Origin: JBGUVL01 sp964370395
GTDB lineage: Bacteria; Bacillota_I; Bacilli_A; Erysipelotrichales; Erysipelotrichaceae
Assembly (NCBI GenBank): GCA_964370395.1
Contig: CAYJIZ010000016.1
Location: forward strand, 1-60,820
Reading direction: 5' to 3'
DNA length: 60,820 nucleotides
Positions within the stretch are counted from its first letter, which is position 1; the number at the start of each line of letters is the position of its first letter. Shown here piece by piece: positions 42,429 to 51,044 of this stretch. Under the pieces are notes generated by a model. That model worked only from the letters and a program-made list of their open reading frames with translations. It did no database searches and was not told where the DNA came from. Both the position numbers and the translations under genes were made by a program.

Positions 42429-43586
42429 TTAGTAATATTCTTCCAATACGATATTGCTGTTTTTTAATTGGGTGGCCAAAGGAACACCGACATAGCGATA
42501 ATGCCATGGCTCATACATATAACCAGTTAGATTTGTTTTATTGAAATCATAGCGTAAGACAAAACCATACTGATGAGCATGTTGTGCCATCCACACACCA
42601 ACACTGCTATTTTGTAGGTCATTATGGAGATTAGCATCATAACTAATGTCGATTGCCAAACCTAGCTCATGCTCGCTCGTACGTGGTAAAGCACTATAAA
42701 ACGGGGCATTTGTTGGATCGCTTTGATAATACGATTGGTACAAGTTTGCCTGATACGATTGCGAGCGATACGAACTAACCACTCGAAAGGGAATGCCCTC
42801 TGTTGCAATGGCAGATTGTAATGCTAGTAATTGGTTTGCTGCTTCAGCACGCAAGTAATGATTACCACCAATGGCGACAAGATCACTAGGTGCCCAACCA
42901 TCGGGTAATGCATTTTGTTTATTGACTAGTACGGTAATATCGTTTGGGTTACTTACCACATTTCTTGTGGAATGATTATTTTGATTGGAAGGGTTGGTAT
43001 CGACAACTATGACTTCCTTTTCTTTTACCTTCACATTACAAACGAAAGTTGCCTTGTTTTTGCTTGAATCACTAACCTCAAATGTAACAGGGTAATGACC
43101 AGGTTTACTTGTGTCGACGTGACCGCTTACCTTTATTTGATTATCTTGAATCGTGTCAAAATTATCACTCGCTTTTACTTCGCAAATCGCACTATCAAAA
43201 GTGGAATCTTGTTGTATTTCTACTTCATTTTTCCCAGTGATAACAGGCTTTGTTTTATCGACTACTTTTAATCGATAAGTAAAAATTGCGTCTTCTATAC
43301 GATAGGTAATGGTATATGTTTTTAATTGATTGATGTTTACTTTATCTACTTTTATTTTCTTTGTGATATCTTTGTTGTCTTGTTTTGCACTTAATTTGAT
43401 GGCTTGAACAGAGTAGTCAATAGCATTATGATACTCGACTATCTTGTCTAATTTTTCACTTGGTTTTCCATCAACATAAAAGACGATTCTATTTTTGTTT
43501 TGTAGAAACAAAAAGAAAAGTACAAGTAATGCAATCAACAAACAACTTAATAAAACGATAATAAAATACTTTTTGTGTTTTCCCAT
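42429..43586 (-). CDS. VanY-family D-Ala-D-Ala carboxypeptidase with Ig-like stalk
   Basis: Exported or membrane-anchored peptidoglycan peptidase, 385 aa. Membrane segment at about 7-29; a stalk with one recognisable Ig/HYR-type domain (VVDKTKPVITGKNEVE to about residue 190); a Ser/Asn-rich linker; then the VanY/DD-peptidase zinc domain (about 230-375) with SSYRSQ, SEHELGLAIDI (zinc His and Asp) and EPWHYRYVG (zinc His). It trims the terminal D-Ala of muropeptides; no vancomycin-resistance genes accompany it, so a housekeeping wall role is likely. ATG follows GAGGTAG. Confidence 0.9.
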   Translation of the reverse strand: MGKHKKYFIIVLLSCLLIALLVLFFLFLQNKNRIVFYVDGKPSEKLDKIVEYHNAIDYSVQAIKLSAKQDNKDITKKIKVDKVNINQLKTYTITYRIEDAIFTYRLKVVDKTKPVITGKNEVEIQQDSTFDSAICEVKASDNFDTIQDNQIKVSGHVDTSKPGHYPVTFEVSDSSKNKATFVCNVKVKEKEVIVVDTNPSNQNNHSTRNVVSNPNDITVLVNKQNALPDGWAPSDLVAIGGNHYLRAEAANQLLALQSAIATEGIPFRVVSSYRSQSYQANLYQSYYQSDPTNAPFYSALPRTSEHELGLAIDISYDANLHNDLQNSSVGVWMAQHAHQYGFVLRYDFNKTNLTGYMYEPWHYRYVGVPLATQLKNSNIVLEEYY

Positions 43587-43616
43587 TCTATGCTACCTCT
43601 TTTTTATTGTAACATA

Positions 43617-43640
43617 AAAGCCCTCAATAATTGAGGGCTC
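43617..43640 (-). terminator. Terminator of the aconitase gene
   Basis: AGCCCTCAA and TTGAGGGCT (43619-43639) form a perfect 9-bp stem; on the minus strand it is followed by TTTATG. Confidence 0.75.
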
Positions 43641-43661
43641 ATTATTTTGCATGAAAGAATT

Positions 43662-45578
43662 CTAAGCTTGGTGGTTCTTAATGTAGTTCAATGTTCCACC
43701 ATCTTTGATAATTGCAATATCGTATTGCGTTAAGTTGTGTGACACTTGGTATGTTTTATTTTTTGTCACATTTTTAAGTGTTAAAGGTACATCTACTGCA
43801 ATGTCATCTAAGTTGTCAAAGTGTAGTTCATCCATTTCGTCAATTGTGTCATAATCACTTTCATTGTCAAATGTACAAGGTAAAATACCAAAGTTGATTA
43901 AGTTAGCACGATGAATTCTTGCGAAACTTTTCGCAATCACGGCTTTGATACCTAAGTACATAGGAGCTAATGCCGCATGTTCACGACTACTACCTTGTCC
44001 ATAGTTACTACCTGCAATAATATATCCACCACCATTTGCCAAACAATCATCATGGAATGTTGGTTTCACATTCATAAAGATAAATTCTGAGATTTTCTCA
44101 ATATTTGAACGGTAAGGTAATACTTTCGCTCCAGCTGGGGCAATGTGATCCGTAGTAATGTTGTCTTCTACTTTAATCATTACTTTTTTATGAATCTCTT
44201 TATCCAAAGGAGTGTTAATTGGTAATGGTTTAATATTTGGTCCGCGTACGATTTCTTTGCTCTTATCGCAATCAGGAGCAATAATCATACGATCATCAAT
44301 CACAAAGTGATCAGGTAGAGTAGCTACTTCAAAGTCTTCTTTACGAGGATCTGAAATCACACCGTGAATCGCACTCGCTGCAGCTGTTTCTGGAGAAACC
44401 AAACAAACTTTTGCACTTAATGTACCACTTCTTCCATAAAAGTTACGGTTGAAGGTACGTAGTGACAATGCATTAGTAATAGGAGATTGTCCCATACCGA
44501 TACATGGTCCACAAGTTGATTCTAAGATACGTGCACCACTTGCGATAATAGAAGCCAATCCACCATTCGCTGTAATCATTTGTAGAACTTGTTTGCTTCC
44601 TGGAGAAACCACTAAGCTCACATCTGGATTCATTGTTTTTCCTTTTAAAATGTTTGCCACATTCATCAAGTCCATATAACTTGAATTTGTACAAGAACCA
44701 ATTGCTACTTGGTCCACTTTCATTCCTTCCACTTCACTAATCGGTTGGATGTTATCTGGGGAATGAGGCATTGCCACCATTGGTTCTAATGTTGATAGAT
44801 CAATGTGGTATGTTTCATCATACACTGCATCTTCATCTGGTTGTAATGCAACATAAACTTCTTCACGATTTTGTTTCTTTAAGAAATCTAAGGTTACTTC
44901 ATCACTAGGGAAAACACTTGTTGTCGCTCCTAGTTCTGCACCCATATTACAAATTGTTGAACGTTCTGGAATTGATAGTGATGATACTCCTTCTCCAGTG
45001 TATTCAATAATTTTTCCTACTCCACCTTTTACCGATAAAATAGACAATACTTTTAAGATGATGTCTTTTGCACTTACTCCTTTTGCCAGTTTTCCACTTA
45101 GTACGATGTTAACTGTTTTTGGAGCTGTTAAATAGAATGGTTTTCCTGCCATTGCACAAGCGACATCAAGTCCTCCTGCACCCATGGCAATACTTCCCAT
45201 ACCACCAGCTGTTGGTGTATGCGAATCACTACCTAATAGTGTTTTTCCTGGAGCTGCAAAACGTTCCAAATGCACTTGGTGACAAATACCATTTCCTGGT
45301 TTTGAAAAATAAACACCATATGCGTTTGCCACAGTTTGTAAGTATTTGTGGTCATCGGCATTTTCAAATCCACTTTGTAAGGTATTGTGATCAACATAAC
45401 TAATAGATAGTTCTGTTTTCACTTTATCGATACCCATTGCTTCTAACTGTAAGTATGCCATTGTTCCTGTCGCATCTTGGGTTAGTGTTTGGTCAATTTT
45501 AATACCGATTTGTTTGCCTTTTATATACTCACCTTCAACTAGGTGATTCATTAATATCTTCTCGCTTAATGTAGCCAT
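43662..45578 (-). CDS. acnA: Aconitate hydratase
   Basis: Fe-S enzyme that isomerises citrate to isocitrate. The iron-sulfur Cys ligands appear in GSCTNSS and STCGPCIGMG; substrate-binding motifs include GSDSHTPTAGG, FYGRSGT and GSNYGQGSSREHAAL (swivel domain). 638 aa, the shorter mitochondrial/monomeric type rather than the 900-aa AcnA/IRP form. ATG at 45578 follows TTAGGAGG. Divergent from citrate synthase-isocitrate dehydrogenase across a 142-nt promoter region, so the three form one functional unit leading to 2-oxoglutarate. Confidence 0.95.
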   Translation of the reverse strand: MATLSEKILMNHLVEGEYIKGKQIGIKIDQTLTQDATGTMAYLQLEAMGIDKVKTELSISYVDHNTLQSGFENADDHKYLQTVANAYGVYFSKPGNGICHQVHLERFAAPGKTLLGSDSHTPTAGGMGSIAMGAGGLDVACAMAGKPFYLTAPKTVNIVLSGKLAKGVSAKDIILKVLSILSVKGGVGKIIEYTGEGVSSLSIPERSTICNMGAELGATTSVFPSDEVTLDFLKKQNREEVYVALQPDEDAVYDETYHIDLSTLEPMVAMPHSPDNIQPISEVEGMKVDQVAIGSCTNSSYMDLMNVANILKGKTMNPDVSLVVSPGSKQVLQMITANGGLASIIASGARILESTCGPCIGMGQSPITNALSLRTFNRNFYGRSGTLSAKVCLVSPETAAASAIHGVISDPRKEDFEVATLPDHFVIDDRMIIAPDCDKSKEIVRGPNIKPLPINTPLDKEIHKKVMIKVEDNITTDHIAPAGAKVLPYRSNIEKISEFIFMNVKPTFHDDCLANGGGYIIAGSNYGQGSSREHAALAPMYLGIKAVIAKSFARIHRANLINFGILPCTFDNESDYDTIDEMDELHFDNLDDIAVDVPLTLKNVTKNKTYQVSHNLTQYDIAIIKDGGTLNYIKNHQA

Positions 45579-45643
45579 TTTAAATCCTCCTAACATATAT
45601 GTTATTTATTATATCATGAGTGAAGAAAATTTTCTGCAAAACT

Positions 45644-45705
45644 TTACATTTATTTATGTAACAATTTACACGTAAAAATGGTATAATAATCTCACAATTA
45701 CGTAA
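45644..45705. promoter_or_regulatory. Divergent acn / citZ-icd control region with three TTAC-type palindromes
   Basis: TTACAT-N6-ATGTAA (45644-45661), TTTACACGTAAA (45665-45676) and TTACGTAA (45698-45705) flank and overlap a TATAAT at 45682-45687 for citZ. The repeated half-site suggests binding of one dimeric regulator to both promoters. The regulator's identity is not indicated; CcpC/CcpA-like control of these genes is known in Bacillus. Confidence 0.5.
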
Positions 45706-45720
45706 AGGGGTGATTTTTGA

Positions 45721-47061
45721 GTGAAGAAAATGGTCATGGACTTATTTGCGCAAGCAAAAGAAAAAGGTGAAATCAAGAAAGAATGGTACGCGAAATATGA
45801 GGTAAAAAACGGACTTCGTAATGAGGATGGTACAGGTGTTCTTGTCGGTCTTACTAAAATTTCTGACGTTGTTGGATACAAAAGAGTGGATGGTAAAAAA
45901 GTGGACGATTACGGGAAGCTGATTTATCGTGGTATCGATGTGAAAGATATTGTTGAGAAGGCAGACCACAGTGGAGCATGCTTATTTGAAGAAGTATGTT
46001 TTTTAATCTTATTTGGTTACTTGCCAACAAAAGAAGAGTTCTTACAATTTCGTCAAATCCTTTCTCATAAATATAAATTACCAGAAGGTTTTTTAGAGAG
46101 TAATGTACTTCGTTTTCCAACGAGTAACTTAATGAATAAAATGCAACAAGACGTATTAAATTTATATGCGTTTGATAAAACACCAGATGATGTGAGCATT
46201 GAACATATTTTACATCAAGGATTGCATTTGGTTGCGAAAATGCCAAGTTTGATCTGCTATAACTATATGAGTAAAATACATCATTTCAATAAAGAGAGTA
46301 TGTACATTCACCATATTGATTATGATAAATCAATTGCGGAAAATATTTTATTGTTGTTGCGTTGTGACAAAGCATACACACCAACAGAAGCAGAGGTATT
46401 GGATACTTCATTAGTATTGCATGCTGATCATGGGGGAGGAAACAACTCCACTTTTGTGAATGTGGTAATGAGTTCAACAGGAACGGATATTTATTCTTCC
46501 TTTGCAGGTGCGATTGGATCATTAAAAGGACCAAAGCATGGAGGGGCAAACTTACGTGTTTCGGGAATGATGAAAGAAGTATTAGATGAAATTGGATATA
46601 GCAATGACAAAGAAGTAATACGTGGTGTTATTACGCGTATTATGGATAAGGATTTCTATGATAAGAGTGGATTAATCTATGGAATGGGACATGCCGTTTA
46701 TACATTAAGTGATCCACGTAGTGAAATACTTAAAGTAAAAGCAAAAGATTTGGCAATCGAAAAAGGATTGCAAGACCAATATGCATTTTATGAACTATTT
46801 GAAGAAGTAGCAAAAGAAGAAATGTTCAAACGCAAAGGAATTCGTGTTTGTAGCAATGTCGACTTCTATAGTGGATTTGTTTATAAGATGTTAGGAATTC
46901 CAGAAGATTTGTATACATTATTGTTTGTTTGTGCACGTACGATTGGTTGGCTAGCACACAATATTGAAAGTCAGCTATACAGTGGAAAAATCGTTCGTCC
47001 TGCTACGAAGTATGTAGGAGATTACGATGAATATGTACCAATTGAAAAGAGGGGTAAGTAA
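45721..47061 (+). CDS. gltA: Citrate synthase
   Basis: Condenses oxaloacetate and acetyl-CoA. Catalytic His are visible in LHADHGGGNNSTF and GPKHGGANLRV, with the Asp near RVCSNVDFYSGFVY. The 446-aa length and N-terminal ISDVVGYKRVDGKK pattern belong to the larger clostridial-type citrate synthases rather than to the 370-aa CitZ group. GTG at 45721 follows AAAGGGGTG; ATG at 45730 is an alternative. It overlaps icd by one base (TAATG). Confidence 0.95.
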   Translation: MKKMVMDLFAQAKEKGEIKKEWYAKYEVKNGLRNEDGTGVLVGLTKISDVVGYKRVDGKKVDDYGKLIYRGIDVKDIVEKADHSGACLFEEVCFLILFGYLPTKEEFLQFRQILSHKYKLPEGFLESNVLRFPTSNLMNKMQQDVLNLYAFDKTPDDVSIEHILHQGLHLVAKMPSLICYNYMSKIHHFNKESMYIHHIDYDKSIAENILLLLRCDKAYTPTEAEVLDTSLVLHADHGGGNNSTFVNVVMSSTGTDIYSSFAGAIGSLKGPKHGGANLRVSGMMKEVLDEIGYSNDKEVIRGVITRIMDKDFYDKSGLIYGMGHAVYTLSDPRSEILKVKAKDLAIEKGLQDQYAFYELFEEVAKEEMFKRKGIRVCSNVDFYSGFVYKMLGIPEDLYTLLFVCARTIGWLAHNIESQLYSGKIVRPATKYVGDYDEYVPIEKRGK

Positions 47062-48056
47062 TGAGAAATATTACAGTTTTAAAAGGGGATGGAATCGGTC
47101 CTGAAATTTGTTTAGAAGTTGTTCGTATTTTAGAAACATTGAATTTAGATATTCAATTTGATTTATTCGAAGTAGGGGAAGCTTGCTATGAAAAATGTGG
47201 TGAGTTGATTCCTTCACAAGTGTTTGAAAGCATTGAAAAAAACAAAATTGTTTTAAAAGCACCAATTACTACACCAGTAGGAAAAGGGTTCAAAAGTTTA
47301 AATGTACAATTGCGTAATAAGTATGATTTGTATGCAAACATTCGTCCAGCGAAAAGTATGCCAAATGTGAAAACACCATTTGACAATATCGACATTGTAA
47401 CGTTCCGTGAAAATACAGAAGATTTGTATATCGGAGAAGAAATTGTTATTAGTGAAGACGAAGTACACGCTATTAAAAAGATTACTCGTAAGGCAAGTGA
47501 GCGAATCATTCGTGCAGCTTTTGATTACGCAGTGAAAAACAATCGTAAAAAAGTAACGTGTGTGCATAAGGCAAACATCTTAAAACAAACAGATGGTATG
47601 TTCTTGGCTATCTTTAATGAGATAAAAGAAGAGTATCCAAACATTGAAGCAAATGCAATGATTGTGGATAATACTTGTATGCAATTAGTGATGAATCCAC
47701 AACAATTCGATATTATGGTAATGCCAAACTTATATGGTGATATCGTTTCGGACTTAACAAGTGGATTAATTGGTGGATTAGGATTGTTACCAAGTTCTAA
47801 TTTAGGTGATGACTTTGCTTTATTTGAAGCAGTACATGGTAGTGCTCCAGATATCGCAGGACAAAACAAAGCAAATCCAACTGCATTGTTACTCGCAGCT
47901 TGTTTGATGTTAGATTACTTAGGGTATGAAACGGAAGCCACGAAAGTACGCAATGCCATTGATGCTGTACTTGTAGAAAACAAAGTAAGAACAGCCGATT
48001 TAGGTGGGAATGCTAGTACTACTGAATTTAGTGACGCGATTATCGCAAACTTATAA
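47061..48056 (+). CDS. icd: Isocitrate dehydrogenase (NAD-type, short form)
   Basis: Oxidative decarboxylation of isocitrate to 2-oxoglutarate. Family motifs: GDGIGPEI at the N-terminus, FRENTEDLYIGEE (substrate-binding region), MIVDNTCMQLV and NLYGDIVSDLTSGLIGGLGLLPSSN (metal-binding Asp residues), and the cofactor loop EAVHGSAPDIAGQNKANPTA. 331 aa suggests the NAD-dependent or homoisocitrate-like group; context with gltA and acn favours isocitrate. With no other cycle genes nearby, the trio probably supplies glutamate carbon. Confidence 0.92.
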   Translation: MRNITVLKGDGIGPEICLEVVRILETLNLDIQFDLFEVGEACYEKCGELIPSQVFESIEKNKIVLKAPITTPVGKGFKSLNVQLRNKYDLYANIRPAKSMPNVKTPFDNIDIVTFRENTEDLYIGEEIVISEDEVHAIKKITRKASERIIRAAFDYAVKNNRKKVTCVHKANILKQTDGMFLAIFNEIKEEYPNIEANAMIVDNTCMQLVMNPQQFDIMVMPNLYGDIVSDLTSGLIGGLGLLPSSNLGDDFALFEAVHGSAPDIAGQNKANPTALLLAACLMLDYLGYETEATKVRNAIDAVLVENKVRTADLGGNASTTEFSDAIIANL

Positions 48057-48060
48057 AATC

Positions 48061-48085
48061 AAAGCGCGCTTGCGCTTTTTTTGTA
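48061..48085 (+). terminator. Terminator of gltA-icd
   Basis: AAAGCGC (48061-48067) pairs with GCGCTTT (48072-48078), followed by TTTTTTG. Confidence 0.85.
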
Positions 48086-48134
48086 CGCGCTAGTAACTTA
48101 AAATATGATATACTAAATACTAGAGGTGACAATT

Positions 48135-48953
48135 ATGTATAAATTAATTTGTGTGGATTTGGATGGAACTTTATTAGATTCTCACTCAAGAGTGAGTACA
48201 ACAAACAAACAGGCGATTCGTAAAGCTTTGGATGCTGGTCTAGAAGTAGCGATTGTAAGTGGTAGACCAAACTGTTTCACAACGCGTATTATGAATCAAA
48301 TTGATGATCGTATGGGTCATATAACATTTAATGGTGCGTATTATCGCATTGCTGGAAAATCCAATTATTTTCCAATCGATAAAGAAGTGATAAAGAAAGT
48401 GGCAGCACTAGCAAGAAAATACAATGTGCGTGTTTTCTTTAAAAATAAAAATTTAGGATTATGTACAAAAAGTGATCCAGGTATTTTAGATTATGATAAA
48501 TACAAGGAACAAACAGCACCAAAAGATCGTATCGATTTTCATTTCTATGTAGATGCAGTTACTTACTTTGAAGAAAATGATACGGATATTTTAAAAGTAT
48601 TCGCTTGGGATAATAATATTGAGGGTCTTCGCAAGTTAGCGCAAGAGGTAGAAAAACTAGATCATATTAACTTCTTCCGCTACGATGATTACTTTGAGTT
48701 TTCAACTGACCAAACCTCAAAAGGTAAAGCAATTTTAAAAGTATCAGAAGAGCTAGGAATCAAACGTGAAGAAGTCGTATGCATTGGGGATAATTTCAAT
48801 GACGTACCGATGTTTGAAATAGCTGGTTTATCCATTGCGATGGAAAATGGTCCAAAAGCAGTAAAAGAGATGTGTGATATTGTAACCCTAACAAATGATG
48901 AAAACGGTGTTGCATATGCAATTGAGAATTATGTATTAAAGGATAATGAATAA
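48135..48953 (+). CDS. Cof-type HAD-superfamily phosphatase
   Basis: Cytoplasmic phosphatase of HAD subfamily IIB, 272 aa. Motif I DLDGTLLDSH (nucleophile Asp and acid Asp), motif II IVSGR, motif III Lys in TSKGKAILK, motif IV CIGDNFNDVPMF. A C2B-type cap spans about 80-190. Substrates of such Cof proteins are usually sugar phosphates, nucleotides or flavin precursors. ATG at 48135 follows AGAGGTGA. It overlaps the next gene by 8 nt. Confidence 0.9.
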   Translation: MYKLICVDLDGTLLDSHSRVSTTNKQAIRKALDAGLEVAIVSGRPNCFTTRIMNQIDDRMGHITFNGAYYRIAGKSNYFPIDKEVIKKVAALARKYNVRVFFKNKNLGLCTKSDPGILDYDKYKEQTAPKDRIDFHFYVDAVTYFEENDTDILKVFAWDNNIEGLRKLAQEVEKLDHINFFRYDDYFEFSTDQTSKGKAILKVSEELGIKREEVVCIGDNFNDVPMFEIAGLSIAMENGPKAVKEMCDIVTLTNDENGVAYAIENYVLKDNE

Positions 48954-49503
48954 AATGAAGTATCCTATTTTAAAAGTAAAGGAAGTACCACGTAACTATA
49001 AACACTGCGGGATTTACCAAAGTGCGTTTATTAAATTTGGCAATGAAGAAGCATTTCTAGGTAACGGTGAAGATGAGTTAAAAAAGACATATTTACACGA
49101 AATCATGTTAGAGATCATTGAAGCGATAGATAATAACTTTATCATCTGCCAATGTGTGAACGTGAAAAGCAATGGACAATACTTTATTTTATTTAAGAGT
49201 AATTTAGATACACGAGCATTTATGATCTTTGTAACTAACTTATTAAAAGAAGTAAAATCGTATGTTGACTGTGATATGAAAATGTATGTTGGATTGATTC
49301 CTATGATGTTGTACCAAGAAGGTAAGGATTTTGGAATCCTATCTTCAAGTAAAGCAGGAGAAAATATCTTTGAAAATAACCAATTAGAAAAGGCATTAAA
49401 AGAAATAGAATTAACCAATTTAGCAGGGCATGCGAAGTACTTAACTTCTTTTGAAGAGTTCAAAAGTGAACATGCTTCAAAAGCAGATTATTATTGTATT
49501 TAA
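48946..49503 (+). CDS. Conserved-looking protein of unknown function
   Basis: A 185-aa soluble protein with mixed alpha/beta composition and no signal or membrane segment. Segments such as FIICQCVNVKSNGQYFILFKS and VDCDMKMYVGLIPMMLYQEGKDFGI look like a small beta-sheet domain, perhaps cyclase- or PAS-like, but no family motif is clear. The start overlaps the HAD phosphatase by 8 nt, which implies coupled translation and related work. A terminator follows. I do not recognise the family. Confidence 0.65.
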   Translation: MNKMKYPILKVKEVPRNYKHCGIYQSAFIKFGNEEAFLGNGEDELKKTYLHEIMLEIIEAIDNNFIICQCVNVKSNGQYFILFKSNLDTRAFMIFVTNLLKEVKSYVDCDMKMYVGLIPMMLYQEGKDFGILSSSKAGENIFENNQLEKALKEIELTNLAGHAKYLTSFEEFKSEHASKADYYCI

Positions 49504-49528
49504 GAGTGGTGAAAACCATTCTTTTTTT
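49503..49528 (+). terminator. Terminator after the HAD-unknown pair
   Basis: AAGAGTGGT pairs with ACCATTCTT across GAAA (one G-U pair), followed by TTTTTTT. Confidence 0.8.
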
Positions 49529-49599
49529 GTGCTTGCACACAGTTTTTCTATTCAAAAAATAGACAGTTTCGTTGTTTGAAATAATGTCGCGCACCGCGC

Positions 49600-49628
49600 T
49601 TGCTGTTACGTTTTCAATCGTTTACAAT
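49600..49628 (+). promoter_or_regulatory. Promoter of the two VOC genes
   Basis: TTGCTG (49600-49605), 17-nt spacer, TACAAT (49623-49628), about 88 nt before the first start codon. Confidence 0.45.
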
Positions 49629-49715
49629 GAAGTTAATGATACGTATGTACTTGTATTTCACAGGCTAGATAAGTGAATACAAACAATTATCATAATTGAA
49701 AAGGAGAGATGCAAA

Positions 49716-50129
49716 ATGAAGAAACAAAAAATAGTTCCGTTTCTAACGTTTACAGGCAAAGCAGAGGAAGCGATGGAGTTTTATGTAACAAGTCTTCCAA
49801 ACACAAAAATCACAACACTTGTTCGCTATGGGAAAAATCACCCTTATGCGAATGAGGATGAAGAAAATTTAGTCTTACAAGGCGCGTTGTCATTTTTTGA
49901 TCAAGAGATTCGATTTATGGATATGAGTGCTGCTTATCCTGCTCCCCCTTTTACTTGGGCATCTTCTCTTTACATAAACTGTAGTGAAGAAGCAGAGTTT
50001 GATAGTATCTTTGCTTCTCTTTCTAATGGTGGTGAAGTGATGATGGGACCAGAAGCAGTTGGAAACATACGTAAATGTGCTTGGGTAAACGATAAATATG
50101 GTGTAACCTGGCAATTGGTTTGGGAATAA
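49716..50129 (+). CDS. VOC-superfamily protein, PhnB/YjdN-like
   Basis: A 137-aa single-module vicinal-oxygen-chelate protein of the type often annotated as '3-demethylubiquinone methyltransferase-like'. Family marks are VPFLTFTGKAEEAMEFYVTSLPNTKI at the start, DQEIRFMD in the middle and WVNDKYGVTWQLVWE at the end. Metal ligands of glyoxalases are not obvious. Function is unknown for most members. ATG follows AAAGGAGAG. A second related gene lies 17 nt downstream. Confidence 0.85.
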   Translation: MKKQKIVPFLTFTGKAEEAMEFYVTSLPNTKITTLVRYGKNHPYANEDEENLVLQGALSFFDQEIRFMDMSAAYPAPPFTWASSLYINCSEEAEFDSIFASLSNGGEVMMGPEAVGNIRKCAWVNDKYGVTWQLVWE

Positions 50130-50146
50130 AACCAAAGGAGAAAAAC

Positions 50147-50578
50147 ATGATGCAATTAGAAATCTTTATTAACTTTAATGGAAATTGTCGCGAAGCGGCA
50201 GCATTTTATGCAAAAGCATTTAAAACAGAAGTACACAATCTTATGACTTATGCGGAAGCACCACAGGATCCTAGCTATCCTTTATCAGAAGAGGATAAGA
50301 ATCGTGTTATGTATGCAGGCATTGATTTTGGGAATATGGTTGTCATGATGATGGATGTATCAGAAGGATTTCCTTTTATTGAAGGAAACAATATCACACC
50401 TACTATTAGTATTGATGACAAAGAGGAAATAAAACGTATCTTTGGTGAACTAAGCGAAGGTGGTAAAGTGGTACATGAACTATCACAAACTTTCTTTAGT
50501 GAGTTATATGGTATGGTCACTGATAAATTTGGAATTGGATGGCAAGTGCTGTATTACCAAACGGATGCAAATAAATAG
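50147..50578 (+). CDS. VOC-superfamily protein, PhnB/YjdN-like (paralogue)
   Basis: A 143-aa relative of the preceding protein: LEIFINFNGNCREAAAFYAKAF at the start, GIDFGNMVVMMMDVSEG in the middle and DKFGIGWQVLYY at the end. ATG 50147 (or the adjoining ATG 50150) follows AAAGGAG; the frame open from 50120 overlaps the upstream gene without a ribosome site. The two paralogues form an operon and may act as a heterodimer, since VOC domains pair. Substrate unknown. Confidence 0.85.
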   Translation: MMQLEIFINFNGNCREAAAFYAKAFKTEVHNLMTYAEAPQDPSYPLSEEDKNRVMYAGIDFGNMVVMMMDVSEGFPFIEGNNITPTISIDDKEEIKRIFGELSEGGKVVHELSQTFFSELYGMVTDKFGIGWQVLYYQTDANK

Positions 50579-50676
50579 TGGAGAGTTGTTGTCTCGCTTT
50601 GAGTCATATTAATGATGAATTCACATTAATAAATGAATAAAAGCAATACAATCATTTTTATGGTTTAGAATATAAA

Positions 50677-50738
50677 AAAACACATCTTGATTTGAATAAT
50701 CCATTTTATGGATCATTTCTCTCAATGATGTGTTTTGT
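50677..50738 (-). terminator. Terminator of tRNA-Trp
   Basis: AAAACACATC and GATGTGTTTT arms (starting 50677 and ending near 50736) enclose a second hairpin CCAT/ATGG. The minus strand continues into a T-run. It starts eight bases after the tRNA 3' end. Confidence 0.75.
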
Positions 50739-50745
50739 TTTTTAA

Positions 50746-50819
50746 TGGCAGGGGTGACAGGAATTGAACCCGTATCAGCGGTTTTGGAGACCGTTATACT
50801 ACCATTGTACTACACCCCT
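50746..50819 (-). tRNA. tRNA-Trp (anticodon CCA)
   Basis: Cloverleaf on the minus strand: acceptor AGGGGTG/CACCCCT, D-arm with AGTACAATGGTAGTA, anticodon loop CTCCAAA (anticodon CCA), T-loop GTTCAATTC, discriminator G and encoded CCA. The anticodon stem has one non-standard A-C pair at its base. Confidence 0.93.
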
Positions 50820-50839
50820 ATTGAAGTGACTGCTTTAAT

Positions 50840-50868
50840 ATAATAGCATAATTAAGCCTCATTGACAA
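50840..50868 (-). promoter_or_regulatory. Promoter of tRNA-Trp
   Basis: Minus strand TTGTCA (50863-50868), 17-nt spacer, TATTAT (50840-50845), about 20 nt before the tRNA. Confidence 0.7.
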
Positions 50869-51044
50869 TATAAAAAGAGTCGATTTTATACGTTATGATT
50901 TGAATTTATAAAATTGTAATAATTAGTGTTTCTTTTTTATTTATCTAGATTTTATATTAAGTGTAAAACAAGTAAAAGTTGAAATCTAGTGTATAATTAT
51001 TTTATTAGTAAAAGTGTCGTTTAGTGGGGAAGAGAGGATAGATT

